Assembly: GCF_001678675.1 (NCBI RefSeq)
Contig: NZ_LZRN01000038.1
Location: 1 to 38,105 of the forward strand
Length of the DNA stretch: 38,105 nucleotides
Direction: 5' to 3'
DNA from: Gelidibacter algens
Lineage (GTDB): Bacteria; Bacteroidota; Bacteroidia; Flavobacteriales; Flavobacteriaceae
Position 1 is the first letter of the stretch; the number at the start of each line of letters is the position of its first letter. Below are positions 1 to 8,512 of the stretch, piece after piece. The notes below the pieces were generated by a model that worked only from the letters and a program-made list of their open reading frames with translations, ran no database searches and was not told the origin of the DNA. Made by a program: the position numbers and the translations under genes.

Positions 1-15
1 TAAAATTAGTATAAA

Positions 16-33
16 ATATACCAATCGGTATAT
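16..33. promoter_or_regulatory. Probable TetR operator, copy 1
   Basis: The 18-bp sequence ATATACCAATCGGTATAT has perfect 7-bp inverted arms (ATATACC/GGTATAT) around a 4-bp centre. It lies 39 bp before the tetR-type start. Its exact reverse complement recurs at 678-695, after the same gene. It sits just upstream of a consensus -7 box at 42-49, so bound protein would block the promoter. Autoregulation is inferred from position and symmetry. Confidence 0.8.
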
Positions 34-41
34 TATTTAAT

Positions 42-49
42 TATATTTG
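42..49 (+). promoter_or_regulatory. Bacteroidota -7 box for the TetR-type gene
   Basis: TATATTTG matches the Bacteroidota -7 consensus TAnnTTTG and lies 23 bp before the start codon at 73. No good TTTG -33 element is visible at the expected distance; the operator at 16-33 occupies that place. Confidence 0.55.
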
Positions 50-72
50 CATTGAAATAATACATTCTAATA

Positions 73-662
73 ATGTCAAAAGCTAATCAAACCAAGCAAT
101 TTATCATAGAAAAAACAGCACCTATCTTTAATTGCAAAGGGTATTCTGGCACTTCGCTAAATGATATGATATCTGCAACTGGATTAAGTAAAGGAAGTAT
201 TTATGGTAATTTTGAAAACAAAGATGATGTAGCTCTCGCAGCATTTGATCACAATTACAGCTTAATTGTTACTTATTTAAGAAAACAAATCGAAGCTCGT
301 CCAAAAATGATAGATAGACTACTTGTCTATCCTGAAACCTACAGAAACTTTTTAGAATTACCGATCTTAAAGGCAGGATGTCCAATATTAAATACTTCTA
401 CTGAAGCAGATGATACGCATCCTTTATTAAGAGCTAAAGCTATAAATGCACTTATGTTTGGAAAAGTGTAGTTATAAAATCTATCAAAACAGGGATTGAA
501 AGACATGAAATTAAGGATACAACCGATGCAAATCAATTTTCGTTTATTTTAATGTCTTTAATTGAAGGTGCAGTTATGCAGGCTAAAGTTACAGGCAGTT
601 CAGAAGTCCTAAAAATTACTATGGATTATTTAGAAAAATTAATTAAAGATTTAGAAGTATAA
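73..662 (+). pseudogene. TetR/AcrR family transcriptional regulator, one frameshift
   Basis: This is a one-component repressor type. The first 132 codons carry a TetR_N helix-turn-helix (about residues 8-55, with GYSGTSLNDM and GLSKGSIYGNFENKDD), then the start of the ligand-binding domain. The frame ends at 471, but the next frame continues without a stop to 662 (IKTGIERHEIKDTTDANQFS... to ...LEKLIKDLEV), giving about 196 residues, normal for the family. One extra A in the run at 462-465 would join the two parts (GKSVVIKS). The gene is flanked by two copies of a palindromic operator, suggesting it represses itself and the thioesterase gene. The frameshift may be a sequencing error; function cannot be judged until that is settled. 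Confidence 0.85.
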
Positions 663-677
663 AAAATTTAAATTAAA

Positions 678-695
678 ATATACCGATTGGTATAT
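678..695. promoter_or_regulatory. Probable TetR operator, copy 2
   Basis: ATATACCGATTGGTATAT is the exact reverse complement of the site at 16-33. It lies between the TetR-type gene and the thioesterase start at 751, so the regulator probably also controls the downstream genes. A TTTG at 702-705 could belong to a weak -7 element. Confidence 0.75.
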
Positions 696-750
696 TAATT
701 CTTTGTGGATAAAATTAAATACAAATCAAAAAGTTAAACTAATAAATAAG

Positions 751-1245
751 ATGAAAAAGTTAGAAAAAATATTAGAGAGCAAATCAAAAATTAGATTTCC
801 AGATTGCGACCCATTTAACCACCTCAACAACTCAAAATATATAGATTACATTATTAATGTTAGAGAAGATCAGTTATTAGCGTTTTATGATTTTGACATC
901 TATAAATTGGCACGTGAGAAAGGAATAAGTTGGGTTGTAGCACAAAATCAAATTGCTTATTTGACTCCAGCTACACTTATGGAAACGGTTACAATTCAGA
1001 CCCAATTAATTTTCTGCAATGAAAAAACACTTCTTCTTGAAGCTTTGATGTGGAATGAAAATAAAACAGTCTTGAAAGCCATTTTATGGACAAAATTAGT
1101 TCACTATAATTTAATGACAAAGAAAAGTGAAATCCATTCAGAAGAACTAATGATTTTTTTTAAGCAAGTAGAAAATCCATTAAATGAGAAAGTTTCTTTT
1201 GAAAAAAGAGTTGAAAATTTAAGGTTTTCAAATGCCAATAAATAA
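751..1245 (+). CDS. Acyl-CoA thioesterase-like hotdog protein
   Basis: A 164-residue protein of the 4HBT/hotdog thioesterase type, expected to hydrolyse acyl-CoA or acyl-ACP thioesters in the cytoplasm. The N-terminal segment IRFPDCDPFNHLNNSKYIDY matches the family signature, in which the Asp of DPFNHLNN is the usual catalytic residue. The ATG at 751 (MKKLEK) is preferred over a TTG at 703, because 703 lies almost against the operator and would add 16 residues that fit no family. It directly follows the TetR-type gene and operator copy 2, so it is the likely regulated target. The substrate is unknown. Confidence 0.8.
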   Translation: MKKLEKILESKSKIRFPDCDPFNHLNNSKYIDYIINVREDQLLAFYDFDIYKLAREKGISWVVAQNQIAYLTPATLMETVTIQTQLIFCNEKTLLLEALMWNENKTVLKAILWTKLVHYNLMTKKSEIHSEELMIFFKQVENPLNEKVSFEKRVENLRFSNANK

Positions 1246-1264
1246 CATTTTAAAACTAGAAACA

Positions 1265-1845
1265 ATGAGTGCAGATTATTTAGAAAGTGACAAAAAAACA
1301 ATTTGAATACTACAAAATGTTAGGTGATAAAACCATTGCACAATTGCCTGACGATAAATTGTTTTGGCAATACAATGAAGAAAGTAATAGCATAGCCATT
1401 ATTGTAAAACACCTATCTGGTAATATGCTTTCTCGATGGACAGATTTTTTTGACTTCTGATGGAGAAAAAGAATGGAGACATCGTGATGCAGAATTTGAA
1501 AATGATATTAAATCAAAAGAAGAATTATTAACAAAATGGGACAATGGCTGGGAATGTTTATTCAGAGCAATTAACGACATTAAAGAAGAAGATTTTCTAA
1601 AAACAATCTACATCCGAAACCAAGGGCACTCAATTACAGAAGCAATCAATCGTCAATTGGCTCACTATCCTTATCATGTAGGTCAAATGGTATTTATTGG
1701 CAAAATTATTTGCAATGAAAATTGGATGTCACTATCAATTCCAAAAGGAAATTCAAATACTTATAATACTGAAAAATTTTCTAAAGAGAAACACAAAGAA
1801 CACTTCACAGAAGAGTTTTTAAAAAAAGTAAATAAAGATGAATAA
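1265..1845 (+). pseudogene. DUF1572 / DinB-fold protein, two frameshifts
   Basis: Starting at ATG 1265 (MSADYLESDKK) the frame breaks at the A7 run 1292-1298 and again at the T7 run 1445-1451. Removing one base at each gives a continuous protein of about 192 residues that resembles DUF1572 (YfiT-like, DinB superfamily), including NMLSRWTDFLTSDGEKEWRH and the histidine segment QLAHYPYHVGQM. DinB-fold proteins are four-helix bundles that usually bind a metal through three histidines; H-x3-H is visible near the C-terminal half. Some act as thiol-dependent transferases; no specific role can be given here. The stop overlaps the start of the next DinB-fold gene by 8 bp. Both breaks lie in 7-base homopolymers, so error is likely. 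Confidence 0.8.
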
Positions 1846-2356
1846 AGACGAAATAATAGCCAGCCTAAACAAAATACATTCAGCATTTTGGGAAACCGCA
1901 ATTCAGTTGCCAAATCCAACAATTTCTATAAACGGTAAATGGTCTGTGTGCCAAAATGTGCAACATATTACTATTGCATTGTTACGAGTTAGTAACTTTT
2001 TAGCACTTCCAAAATCTAGTATCAAATCCGATTATGGATTGTCAGAAAGAGCATCTTCAAGCTATGAGATTAGTTTTAAAGTCTTTAGAAATACTCTAGA
2101 AAATGGTATAAAAACTACGGAAGCATTTATGCCAGAAACAAATTTGGAAACAAGTATTATTGAATTGGTTAGACAAGGAAAAGATACACTAGATACGTTC
2201 ATTTCAAATTTAAAAAATTGGTCAGAAGAAGAATTCGAAATGTACAATTGCCCACATCCTGTTTTCGGAAAAATTACAGTTAGAGAAATACTTTATTTCA
2301 CTATTTATCATGCACAACATCACAATGAAACGATTAATAAAATGAATGAAAAATAA
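1838..2356 (+). CDS. DinB-fold (DinB_2) protein
   Basis: An intact 172-residue protein of the DinB/YfiT superfamily, a putative metal-binding four-helix bundle of unknown substrate. Visible features are NGKWSVCQNVQHIT in the first third, with a His that usually binds metal, and the C-terminal YHAQHHNETINKM, with the paired histidines. Its start lies within the last codons of the preceding DUF1572 gene and its end meets the next gene, indicating one transcript with translational coupling. It is a paralogue-like neighbour of the previous gene, but the two sequences are only distantly alike. Confidence 0.8.
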   Translation: MNKDEIIASLNKIHSAFWETAIQLPNPTISINGKWSVCQNVQHITIALLRVSNFLALPKSSIKSDYGLSERASSSYEISFKVFRNTLENGIKTTEAFMPETNLETSIIELVRQGKDTLDTFISNLKNWSEEEFEMYNCPHPVFGKITVREILYFTIYHAQHHNETINKMNEK

Positions 2357-2357
2357 A

Positions 2358-3245
2358 ATGAAAAATCTAAAAACCACAATTCTAGCTATGTTCCTTTTTT
2401 GGGGAATAAGTGCCATTGCACAAACAGCTAAAACAGTTGATGGCTTTAATCATGTCGAAAGTGTAGCAACCGATGGAAAATATTTGTATGCAGCAGATAT
2501 TGGTAAAGAATTAAACCCAACAGCGAAAGATGGAGACGGTCAAATACTTAAATTAGACAAGAATGGCAAAATACTTGACAAAACTTTCGTAAAAGAAACA
2601 CTAAATGCGCCTAAAGGGATAGCGATATATAAAGGTATTTTGTATATCAATGACATTGACCGCTTATTAGCAATTGATTTAAAAACTGGAAATAAATTAT
2701 ATGAAATTGATTTTAGTAAAGATACTTCCTTCCTAAATGATATTGCCGTTTGGGACAAAACAACCTTATACGTTTCGGCCACTGATATGAATAAACTTTT
2801 CAAGGTCAATTTAACTGATAAATCATATTCACAAATTAAAACCGATAAAACTATTGCTGGTATAAATGGATTGTATTGCAATAAAAAAACATCAAAACTA
2901 TATGTAAACGGTTTTGGAAGCGAAAACAAGCCAAATGGAGTTGTAGGATATATAAATCTTAAAAACAATCAATTTAAACAATTAACAGAGCTTGAAGGCT
3001 ATTATGATGGCATCTGTATTTATGATGATGTCCTATATTTCAGTAATTGGGTAGCTTTCGAAAAAAAGGGTATTATACTTTCTATGAAATTATCTACAGG
3101 TAAACTAACAGTTGTAAAAATACCAGAACCAATTAGCGGACCAGCAGATTTCACAATTTTTAAAGACCAATTAGTTATTCCTGGAATGATGGATGGGACA
3201 TTACTATTTGTAACAATAAAAAAAATAACATATTACATAAATTAA
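2358..3245 (+). CDS. SMP-30/gluconolactonase-like secreted beta-propeller protein
   Basis: The 295-residue protein begins with a signal peptide (MKNLKTTILAMFLFWGIS, cleavage after AIAQ) and is probably periplasmic. The rest consists of repeated beta-strand blades typical of SMP-30/NHL-type propellers (VESVATDGKYLYAADIG, LNAPKGIAIYKGILYIND, LNDIAVWDKTTLYVSATD, INGLYCNKKTSKLYVN, YDGICIYDDVLYFSN, GPADFTIFKDQLVIPGM). No enzymatic activity can be assigned. The ATG at 2358 is chosen because it gives a standard signal peptide just after the preceding stop; an ATG at 2346 is in frame and would overlap the upstream gene by 11 bp. Confidence 0.75.
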   Translation: MKNLKTTILAMFLFWGISAIAQTAKTVDGFNHVESVATDGKYLYAADIGKELNPTAKDGDGQILKLDKNGKILDKTFVKETLNAPKGIAIYKGILYINDIDRLLAIDLKTGNKLYEIDFSKDTSFLNDIAVWDKTTLYVSATDMNKLFKVNLTDKSYSQIKTDKTIAGINGLYCNKKTSKLYVNGFGSENKPNGVVGYINLKNNQFKQLTELEGYYDGICIYDDVLYFSNWVAFEKKGIILSMKLSTGKLTVVKIPEPISGPADFTIFKDQLVIPGMMDGTLLFVTIKKITYYIN

Positions 3246-3256
3246 AAGCATAAAAT

Positions 3257-4195
3257 ATGAAAATAACAATAATTGGACTTGGAGGTGTTGGTGGTTATTT
3301 CGGTTTCAAATTAGCACAAACTTATTATAGGTCTGCGGATGTTACCATAACTTTTGTAGCAAGAAATGAAACCTACACTATTATTAAAGACAAAGGACTA
3401 ACATTACTTTCGGCTGAACACGCAAATAGTAAGGCATTCCCAAATGAATTGATAAATAATCTAGATGATTTACCAGTTTCTGACATACTTTTAATATGTG
3501 TTAAAGAATATGATTTAGAAGCGGTTTGTTTGACAATTAAAGATAAAATAAAGGATGACACCTTTGTTTTGCCTCTAATGAACGGTGCAGATATATATGA
3601 AAGAATTCGTAAAATTATTCCCAATGGTATTGTACTTCCAGCATGCGTATATGTAGCTTCACATATGAAAGAAAAAGCCCGTGTAGAGCACAAAGGCAAA
3701 TCAGGAAAAATAATACTTGGTAAAGATCCTTTACACCAACAGTTTTCACCTGATAACATAGTTTCGCTACTCAAAAATGCGGGAATAGATTTAGAATTCA
3801 AAGAAAATTCATTACCCGATATTTGGACAAAGTTTTTCTTCATTGCCAGTTTCGGTCTCGTTACCGCAAGATATAACAAATCAATAGGGCAAGTAAATGA
3901 AGAAGATAATTTGAAAATGGAAGCTTTAGCTATAATGATAGAAATTAAAAAAATAGCAACGCTAAAAGCAATAAAACTTTCACAAACTATAATTCAAGAC
4001 ACTTTCGAAAAAGCAGCAACTTTCCCATACCACACACCTACTTCTTTACAATTAGATGTGCAATCAAAAAAAGCTCAAAATGAGTTAGAATTATTTGCAG
4101 GAACAATCATTAAGTATGGCAAAGAACTAGGTGTGGAAGTTCCAGCTACAACTAAAGTTTATGAGGAAATTAAACTGATAAATGTAATCCCCTAA
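3257..4195 (+). CDS. Ketopantoate reductase family (PanE/ApbA-like) protein
   Basis: This 312-residue cytoplasmic oxidoreductase starts with a Rossmann dinucleotide-binding motif (GLGGVGGYFG, residues 7-16) and has the domain order of PanE/ApbA: an N-terminal NADP domain and a C-terminal helical domain with a conserved Lys region (NSLPDIWTKFFFIASFGLVTA). PanE reduces 2-dehydropantoate to pantoate in pantothenate synthesis, but many family members in accessory clusters act on other substrates. Here it follows the SMP-30-like gene by 11 bp in the TetR-thioesterase-DinB cluster rather than other pantothenate genes, so the true substrate is uncertain. Confidence 0.8.
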   Translation: MKITIIGLGGVGGYFGFKLAQTYYRSADVTITFVARNETYTIIKDKGLTLLSAEHANSKAFPNELINNLDDLPVSDILLICVKEYDLEAVCLTIKDKIKDDTFVLPLMNGADIYERIRKIIPNGIVLPACVYVASHMKEKARVEHKGKSGKIILGKDPLHQQFSPDNIVSLLKNAGIDLEFKENSLPDIWTKFFFIASFGLVTARYNKSIGQVNEEDNLKMEALAIMIEIKKIATLKAIKLSQTIIQDTFEKAATFPYHTPTSLQLDVQSKKAQNELELFAGTIIKYGKELGVEVPATTKVYEEIKLINVIP

Positions 4196-4635
4196 AAATA
4201 AATCATGAAATTCACAATCGACTACAACTTATGCATTTCCAGTACCTGCTTCGCTAACCCCCTGGAGAGAAAAAGATAAGGCACTTCTAGATATTGGGAC
4301 CGGATTACGGTAGAACCAAAACTTAATGGTCAAAAACAATTTGAAAAGTATTCAAATGGGCCATTGATTTTACCCGCAAAATAAGTTAGATACAATAAGA
4401 ATGGAAACCTAGGGCTGAAACACAGCAATAATTGACTATAAAAGTTAACGTTTTCAATTTTTAGTAAATTATAAAACATACAACATAAAAAAATTTCCCA
4501 TCCAAACTACAAAATTCCTTTTATAAAAAATGACATTTGATAAATCCGAAGTTCAGCTATTGTGCATTGATGATTAAAATGATTTTTTTTGCTGGTATAG
4601 TTGCACAAACAAAAACTACAAATGACGCCGAAAAT
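4196..4635. other. Gap of 440 bp with a possible gene remnant
   Basis: No intact gene is visible. A start at 4205 (MKFTIDYN) is followed by short frames that look protein-like when joined: one reading YAFPVPASLTPWREKDKALL around 4230-4290, and one at 4280-4384 reading RYWDRITVEPKLNGQKQFEK and ending LILPAK. At least two frame changes are needed and they are not in clear homopolymers, so this may be a decayed small gene; I do not recognise the family. From 4385 to 4635 the sequence is AT-rich with nothing I can assign. Confidence 0.35.
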
Positions 4636-5479
4636 TTATTCATCGGAATCCTTGAAGCGTCTGATTAACACTTCTGTCAACTTATCTAAAAATTTTGTTT
4701 TACTACTCTTTCGAGCACGGATTTCTATAAATGTATGATAGTAATTCCCAAGATCGACGTTGAAAAGTTTTTCAAACATTGAGGCTAATTCCTTAATGTC
4801 TGCCGTGCCACTGTTAATTGCACCACTGCTATGTAGTGCATAGGTCAATTCAATTAATTCTGTCTTACTTCCTGTCCAAAAAAGGTTTGAAGGTTTCTGC
4901 TTCATGGAGTTAAGTTTGTTGGTTTCTGTGTTCTTTTGTAATTTTTTGATTTCCTGCTGTAGATAAACGATAAGCATGTCGTAGGCCATAATGGTTGCTA
5001 CAGTAGTATCTTGACAAGTAGAGAATTGCTCGTCAAATAAAAAAGTGATATGATTCTGTTGGAAGTCGAAGGTCGGATTTTCCTCTAACGAAGTATTCTT
5101 CATCCAAAGTGGTTGCGCCTCTTCTGTAATAGTGGTAGAATTCTAAATTGTCGTTGAAAAAGACTTGAAGCTTATCTATATGGTTGTTCAAATATTTTAC
5201 TTGATATTTAGAACTGCTTCTGGGACGTTTGCTTTCAATATTAAATAACTTAACATAATATATAAGTCTACTGAATATCTGGGGTTTGATATGTTTAAAA
5301 AAACTGATTTCTTCATTTTTAGAAGTAAATCCTTTTTCAACCACTTTTCTTCGAAGTCGTTTAATGCATTTTTCAGATTTATTGATGCCGCTTTCCGCTT
5401 TATATAGAATATCATCAGTACAGGATTCCAGAGAATCCAGATTGGTTTCAAATTCTGATATTAATTCTTGGTATTTCAT
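4636..5479 (-). pseudogene. RteC-domain protein, one frameshift
   Basis: Two overlapping frames form one RteC-family protein of about 280 residues. The N-terminal part (MKYQELISEFETNLDSLE...) runs to YYRRGATTLDEEYFVRGKSD, the characteristic RteC motif, and the C-terminal part continues from FDEQFSTCQDTTVATIMAYD. Removing one base from the A6 run at 5039-5044 (T6 on the coding strand) joins them. RteC is the regulator that switches on excision in the Bacteroides conjugative transposon CTnDOT; relatives are common near mobile elements in Bacteroidota. The gene ends the pair with the PLP/GNAT fusion upstream (30-bp gap), so the two are probably co-transcribed. Whether it regulates excision here is inference. 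Confidence 0.85.
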
Positions 5480-5509
5480 ACCTGAATATAAAGCGGTATA
5501 TCATTAGTA

Positions 5510-7909
5510 TTAAGATTCTAATAGACCTAATAATTCCAAAGTAAAATTATCAGAAGTCTGTATGTATGCGAACTTCTCCTCTACGGTAGCTCCTAATTTT
5601 CTTTTTTCGAAAGAGGCAGTCATACCTAAATCTATGTGTTTGAAGTTTATCTGAATTGCTCTTTTGATTGTTTGATACAATAGTTGTCTGTAAGTTTGAT
5701 GGGTATCTAAATAGTCATACTCCAAACCAACTAAAGAAGGAACATAGGTTTTGTTGTTGTTTTTATAACAGAACATGACACCGATAATTTTGTTTGGATG
5801 TTCTGGTATTGTAATAATTACAAATTCCCAGTTGGGATTCTCGGACATATTTTTAAATAAAACTAATGGATATGCGAACGTGTTCAATCCCAGATTATTT
5901 TTACGTACGTTTTCATATAACTGATGAACCTGTTTAATTTGTGCATCATCAAGGCTCTGTAGAACAGAAATGTTTAATAAATTTTCATAAGCTTCAATAT
6001 CCTTTCTAAAATGCTTTTTACTCCTTGTAGAAAGATTTGAAATATAATCTTTGATCGACTCATCAGTTTTTAAATCAATCCTACAGGAATTTGGCATTTG
6101 AATTCTAACAAATCCCTGTCCTAAAAAGTTATTATGAAATTCATGGTTATCGTTAAAGTCACGCAGAACAATCATCATTGAATCAGAACTCTTTTCTATA
6201 CCTTCCATAATTTGCATTAACTTATTTAATGCGTCTTTCCTTTTTGGGTGTCCTTCATCAATGTAAAGATGATTTCCTTCGGTAAATAAACATCCTAAAC
6301 TCAAGACTCTTGACGTCATGTGATAAGGGTCTGTTTGGCGCTTTTCCTCAATTATTTTAGAAGCATTCAAATTAGCTAACATATCATCCTTCCAGATCGA
6401 TGATGATAGAACTGTAGCCAAAATAGGCTGCTCATTTTCGTCATTTATGATTACATACCAAAAATTCCAATTGTTCTCTTTGAGTTTGTTTTTGCTAAAT
6501 GTTTGTTCGATAAATTGTAGGCCTTCATAATCTTGTACTCCCGAAGTTCCGACCAATTTATTCCAGATTACTTTGTCAATGTCCGAAATGCTGGTTTCAA
6601 TTTGAGCCTTTAATTCAGAATCGGCTGATACATCTTTTGATGTTTTTGGCTCTAATTTGAATGCTTCATATACACGACGTAAGTTGGTATGGGTTTCTTC
6701 AATAGCTTTAGGTAAGTGATAAACCATAGCATCAACCAAAGCTTTTATTTCTTCACGTTGGTTGTGTCTGGAGATAGTTATTCTAACACCAGTATTTTTC
6801 ACAGGCACAGCTGGAAACATTCCTAAATTCACATAAAAGCCTTCGTTCATTAGGCGATTGATAAAGTTATAACCGGTTTTTGGCATGCCAGTACCGATAA
6901 AAAATACAGGAGATCTGTTCTTATCTACAAGCGGTAGATTCGTTTGTTTTATCAATTCATTAAAATAATCAATCCTTTCCTTAAGGTCTTCCTGAAGTTC
7001 ATTGATTTCCGTTGTGAGATGAATTTCAGCGGATGCCGTGGCAGCGGCAACAGATGCTGGCTCTAATTGAGCGGAGAATGTCAAAGGTCCTCCAAATGTT
7101 TTAATCTCTTGGTACAGTTTTTTATTTGAACAGACCAACACAGAACCACTCGCTCCAAAGGTTTTACTCAATGTTCCGAAAAGCAGCATATTTTCTGATA
7201 GTTCATCGATTTCACTCATTACGTAACCTGTACCATTCTTTCCAATCCAACTCATACCATGGACATCATCGAAATAAAGATGCAATTGGGGATATTTGAG
7301 GCTTAACGCTTTTAATTCTTTTACTGGAGCGAAGTCGCCGAACATGGAATAAATACCATCAGCCATATACCATATTTTTTTTCTGGTATTTGAATATGAT
7401 TTAATTTTATCTTCTAACATGTTCAAATCGTTGTGCCGAACCATATCTACTGGAACACTTCTTAACTTTAATACTTTAGCGGCACTCTGAACACTCCAAT
7501 GGACTTGGTGATCGAGAATAATGGCATCCTGATCTCTGACAGCACTGGGAATCACACCTAGATGACCCAAGGTGCTGTTTTTTGTGATAACAACAGGATG
7601 ATTATACATTTCGGAAACTTTCTCTTCCAATTGTCTATAAAGAGGATTGGAGATGTACGATTTTGATAAGGGAAATTGTGTCCCGTATCGCTGAATTGCA
7701 CTAATCGCGGCATCTTTCAATCTGTAGTCTTGTTCCAATCCCAAATACCCCGTTGTGCCAAAATGGAATAAATTTTTGTTTTTTACTCCAATCGTTCTTC
7801 CGTTAAAACTTTCGCCTTCGGCATATAGATGGAGTATGCCCTCATCTATCGGATCTGTAAATACATCGTTTACTGTGTCTAAAAAGTTGTTGTGCTTAAT
7901 TTTTGCCAT
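5510..7909 (-). CDS. Alpha-oxoamine-synthase-type PLP enzyme fused to a FemAB/GNAT-like region
   Basis: A 799-residue fusion. Residues about 35-415 are a fold-type I PLP enzyme of the 8-amino-7-oxononanoate synthase/KBL/serine palmitoyltransferase group: DDVHGMSWIGKNGTG (Asp214/215, His217) and TLSKTFG with the Schiff-base lysine at 249; a His in HQVHW (134-137) would stack on PLP. These enzymes condense an amino acid with an acyl thioester and release CO2. Residues about 450-799 look like the double-GNAT FemAB-like fold (MTSRVLSLGCLFTEGNHLY, STRSKKHFRKDIEAYE), which transfers acyl or aminoacyl groups. The two halves could build an acylated amino ketone or a lipid-like product, but the product is unknown. 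It is divergent from the STAS-like gene (200 bp apart) and leads into the RteC gene. Confidence 0.85.
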   Translation of the reverse strand: MAKIKHNNFLDTVNDVFTDPIDEGILHLYAEGESFNGRTIGVKNKNLFHFGTTGYLGLEQDYRLKDAAISAIQRYGTQFPLSKSYISNPLYRQLEEKVSEMYNHPVVITKNSTLGHLGVIPSAVRDQDAIILDHQVHWSVQSAAKVLKLRSVPVDMVRHNDLNMLEDKIKSYSNTRKKIWYMADGIYSMFGDFAPVKELKALSLKYPQLHLYFDDVHGMSWIGKNGTGYVMSEIDELSENMLLFGTLSKTFGASGSVLVCSNKKLYQEIKTFGGPLTFSAQLEPASVAAATASAEIHLTTEINELQEDLKERIDYFNELIKQTNLPLVDKNRSPVFFIGTGMPKTGYNFINRLMNEGFYVNLGMFPAVPVKNTGVRITISRHNQREEIKALVDAMVYHLPKAIEETHTNLRRVYEAFKLEPKTSKDVSADSELKAQIETSISDIDKVIWNKLVGTSGVQDYEGLQFIEQTFSKNKLKENNWNFWYVIINDENEQPILATVLSSSIWKDDMLANLNASKIIEEKRQTDPYHMTSRVLSLGCLFTEGNHLYIDEGHPKRKDALNKLMQIMEGIEKSSDSMMIVLRDFNDNHEFHNNFLGQGFVRIQMPNSCRIDLKTDESIKDYISNLSTRSKKHFRKDIEAYENLLNISVLQSLDDAQIKQVHQLYENVRKNNLGLNTFAYPLVLFKNMSENPNWEFVIITIPEHPNKIIGVMFCYKNNNKTYVPSLVGLEYDYLDTHQTYRQLLYQTIKRAIQINFKHIDLGMTASFEKRKLGATVEEKFAYIQTSDNFTLELLGLLES

Positions 7910-8109
7910 CTTGAATAATTTAGAATATTAAGTTAATATCTTTTGTAGGACAATGAGAAATCTTGATACTTCTAAATCCTTTAGAGTCAACTCTTAATCC
8001 TTTGTAGGCAAAAATTAATCCATATTGACCAATGCTTGTAAGGTAAGATGCAAATCTTATGTTGATTATTTTGTAATTTTATATTCTTGAAAAAACCAGT
8101 TTTCAAATC

Positions 8110-8487
8110 ATGACAGTAAATTCAGAAAATGACTATGCGTCATATAAATTAGCCGATGGGATTTTAATTATAACCTATAATAAAGATGTTGTAATAGATT
8201 TGCCCGCAGCTGTATATGTGGTCAAAGAACGTCTTTCAATCCATGAGGGACGTACTTTGCCAGTACTCTGTGATGTTCGGCAGATTAAGGAAGTTAACAA
8301 AGCAGCCAGATCTTATTTATCGATAGAGGGATCCATTTTGGTTAAGGCAGTTGCATTTATAGTAGATTCACCGGTCTCGGAGATGTTATCAGAATTCTAT
8401 TTACGTACCAATAAACCTACAATTCCCACAAAAGCTTTTAACAATATTGATTTGGCATTAAAGTTTTCAAACCAATATAATGAGTAG
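8110..8487 (+). CDS. STAS/SpoIIAA-like small protein
   Basis: A 125-residue soluble protein with alternating strands and helices and the C-terminal pattern SEMLSEFYLRTNKPTIPTKAFNNIDLALKF, which resembles SpoIIAA-like/STAS-type proteins common in Bacteroidota. Such domains typically mediate protein-protein signalling; there is no catalytic motif. It lies 25 bp before the AraC-type regulator and is probably co-expressed with it, suggesting a partner role in that regulation. Family assignment is by general similarity and is tentative. Confidence 0.65.
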   Translation: MTVNSENDYASYKLADGILIITYNKDVVIDLPAAVYVVKERLSIHEGRTLPVLCDVRQIKEVNKAARSYLSIEGSILVKAVAFIVDSPVSEMLSEFYLRTNKPTIPTKAFNNIDLALKFSNQYNE

Positions 8488-8512
8488 CTGAAAAGAGCAA
8501 TTTACATAATGA

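Noticed and set aside
4579-4668. A 29-residue frame MIFFAGIVAQTKTTNDAENL on the plus strand
   Set aside because: It overlaps the 3' end of the RteC gene on the opposite strand, has no recognisable neighbours, and is short enough to be chance.
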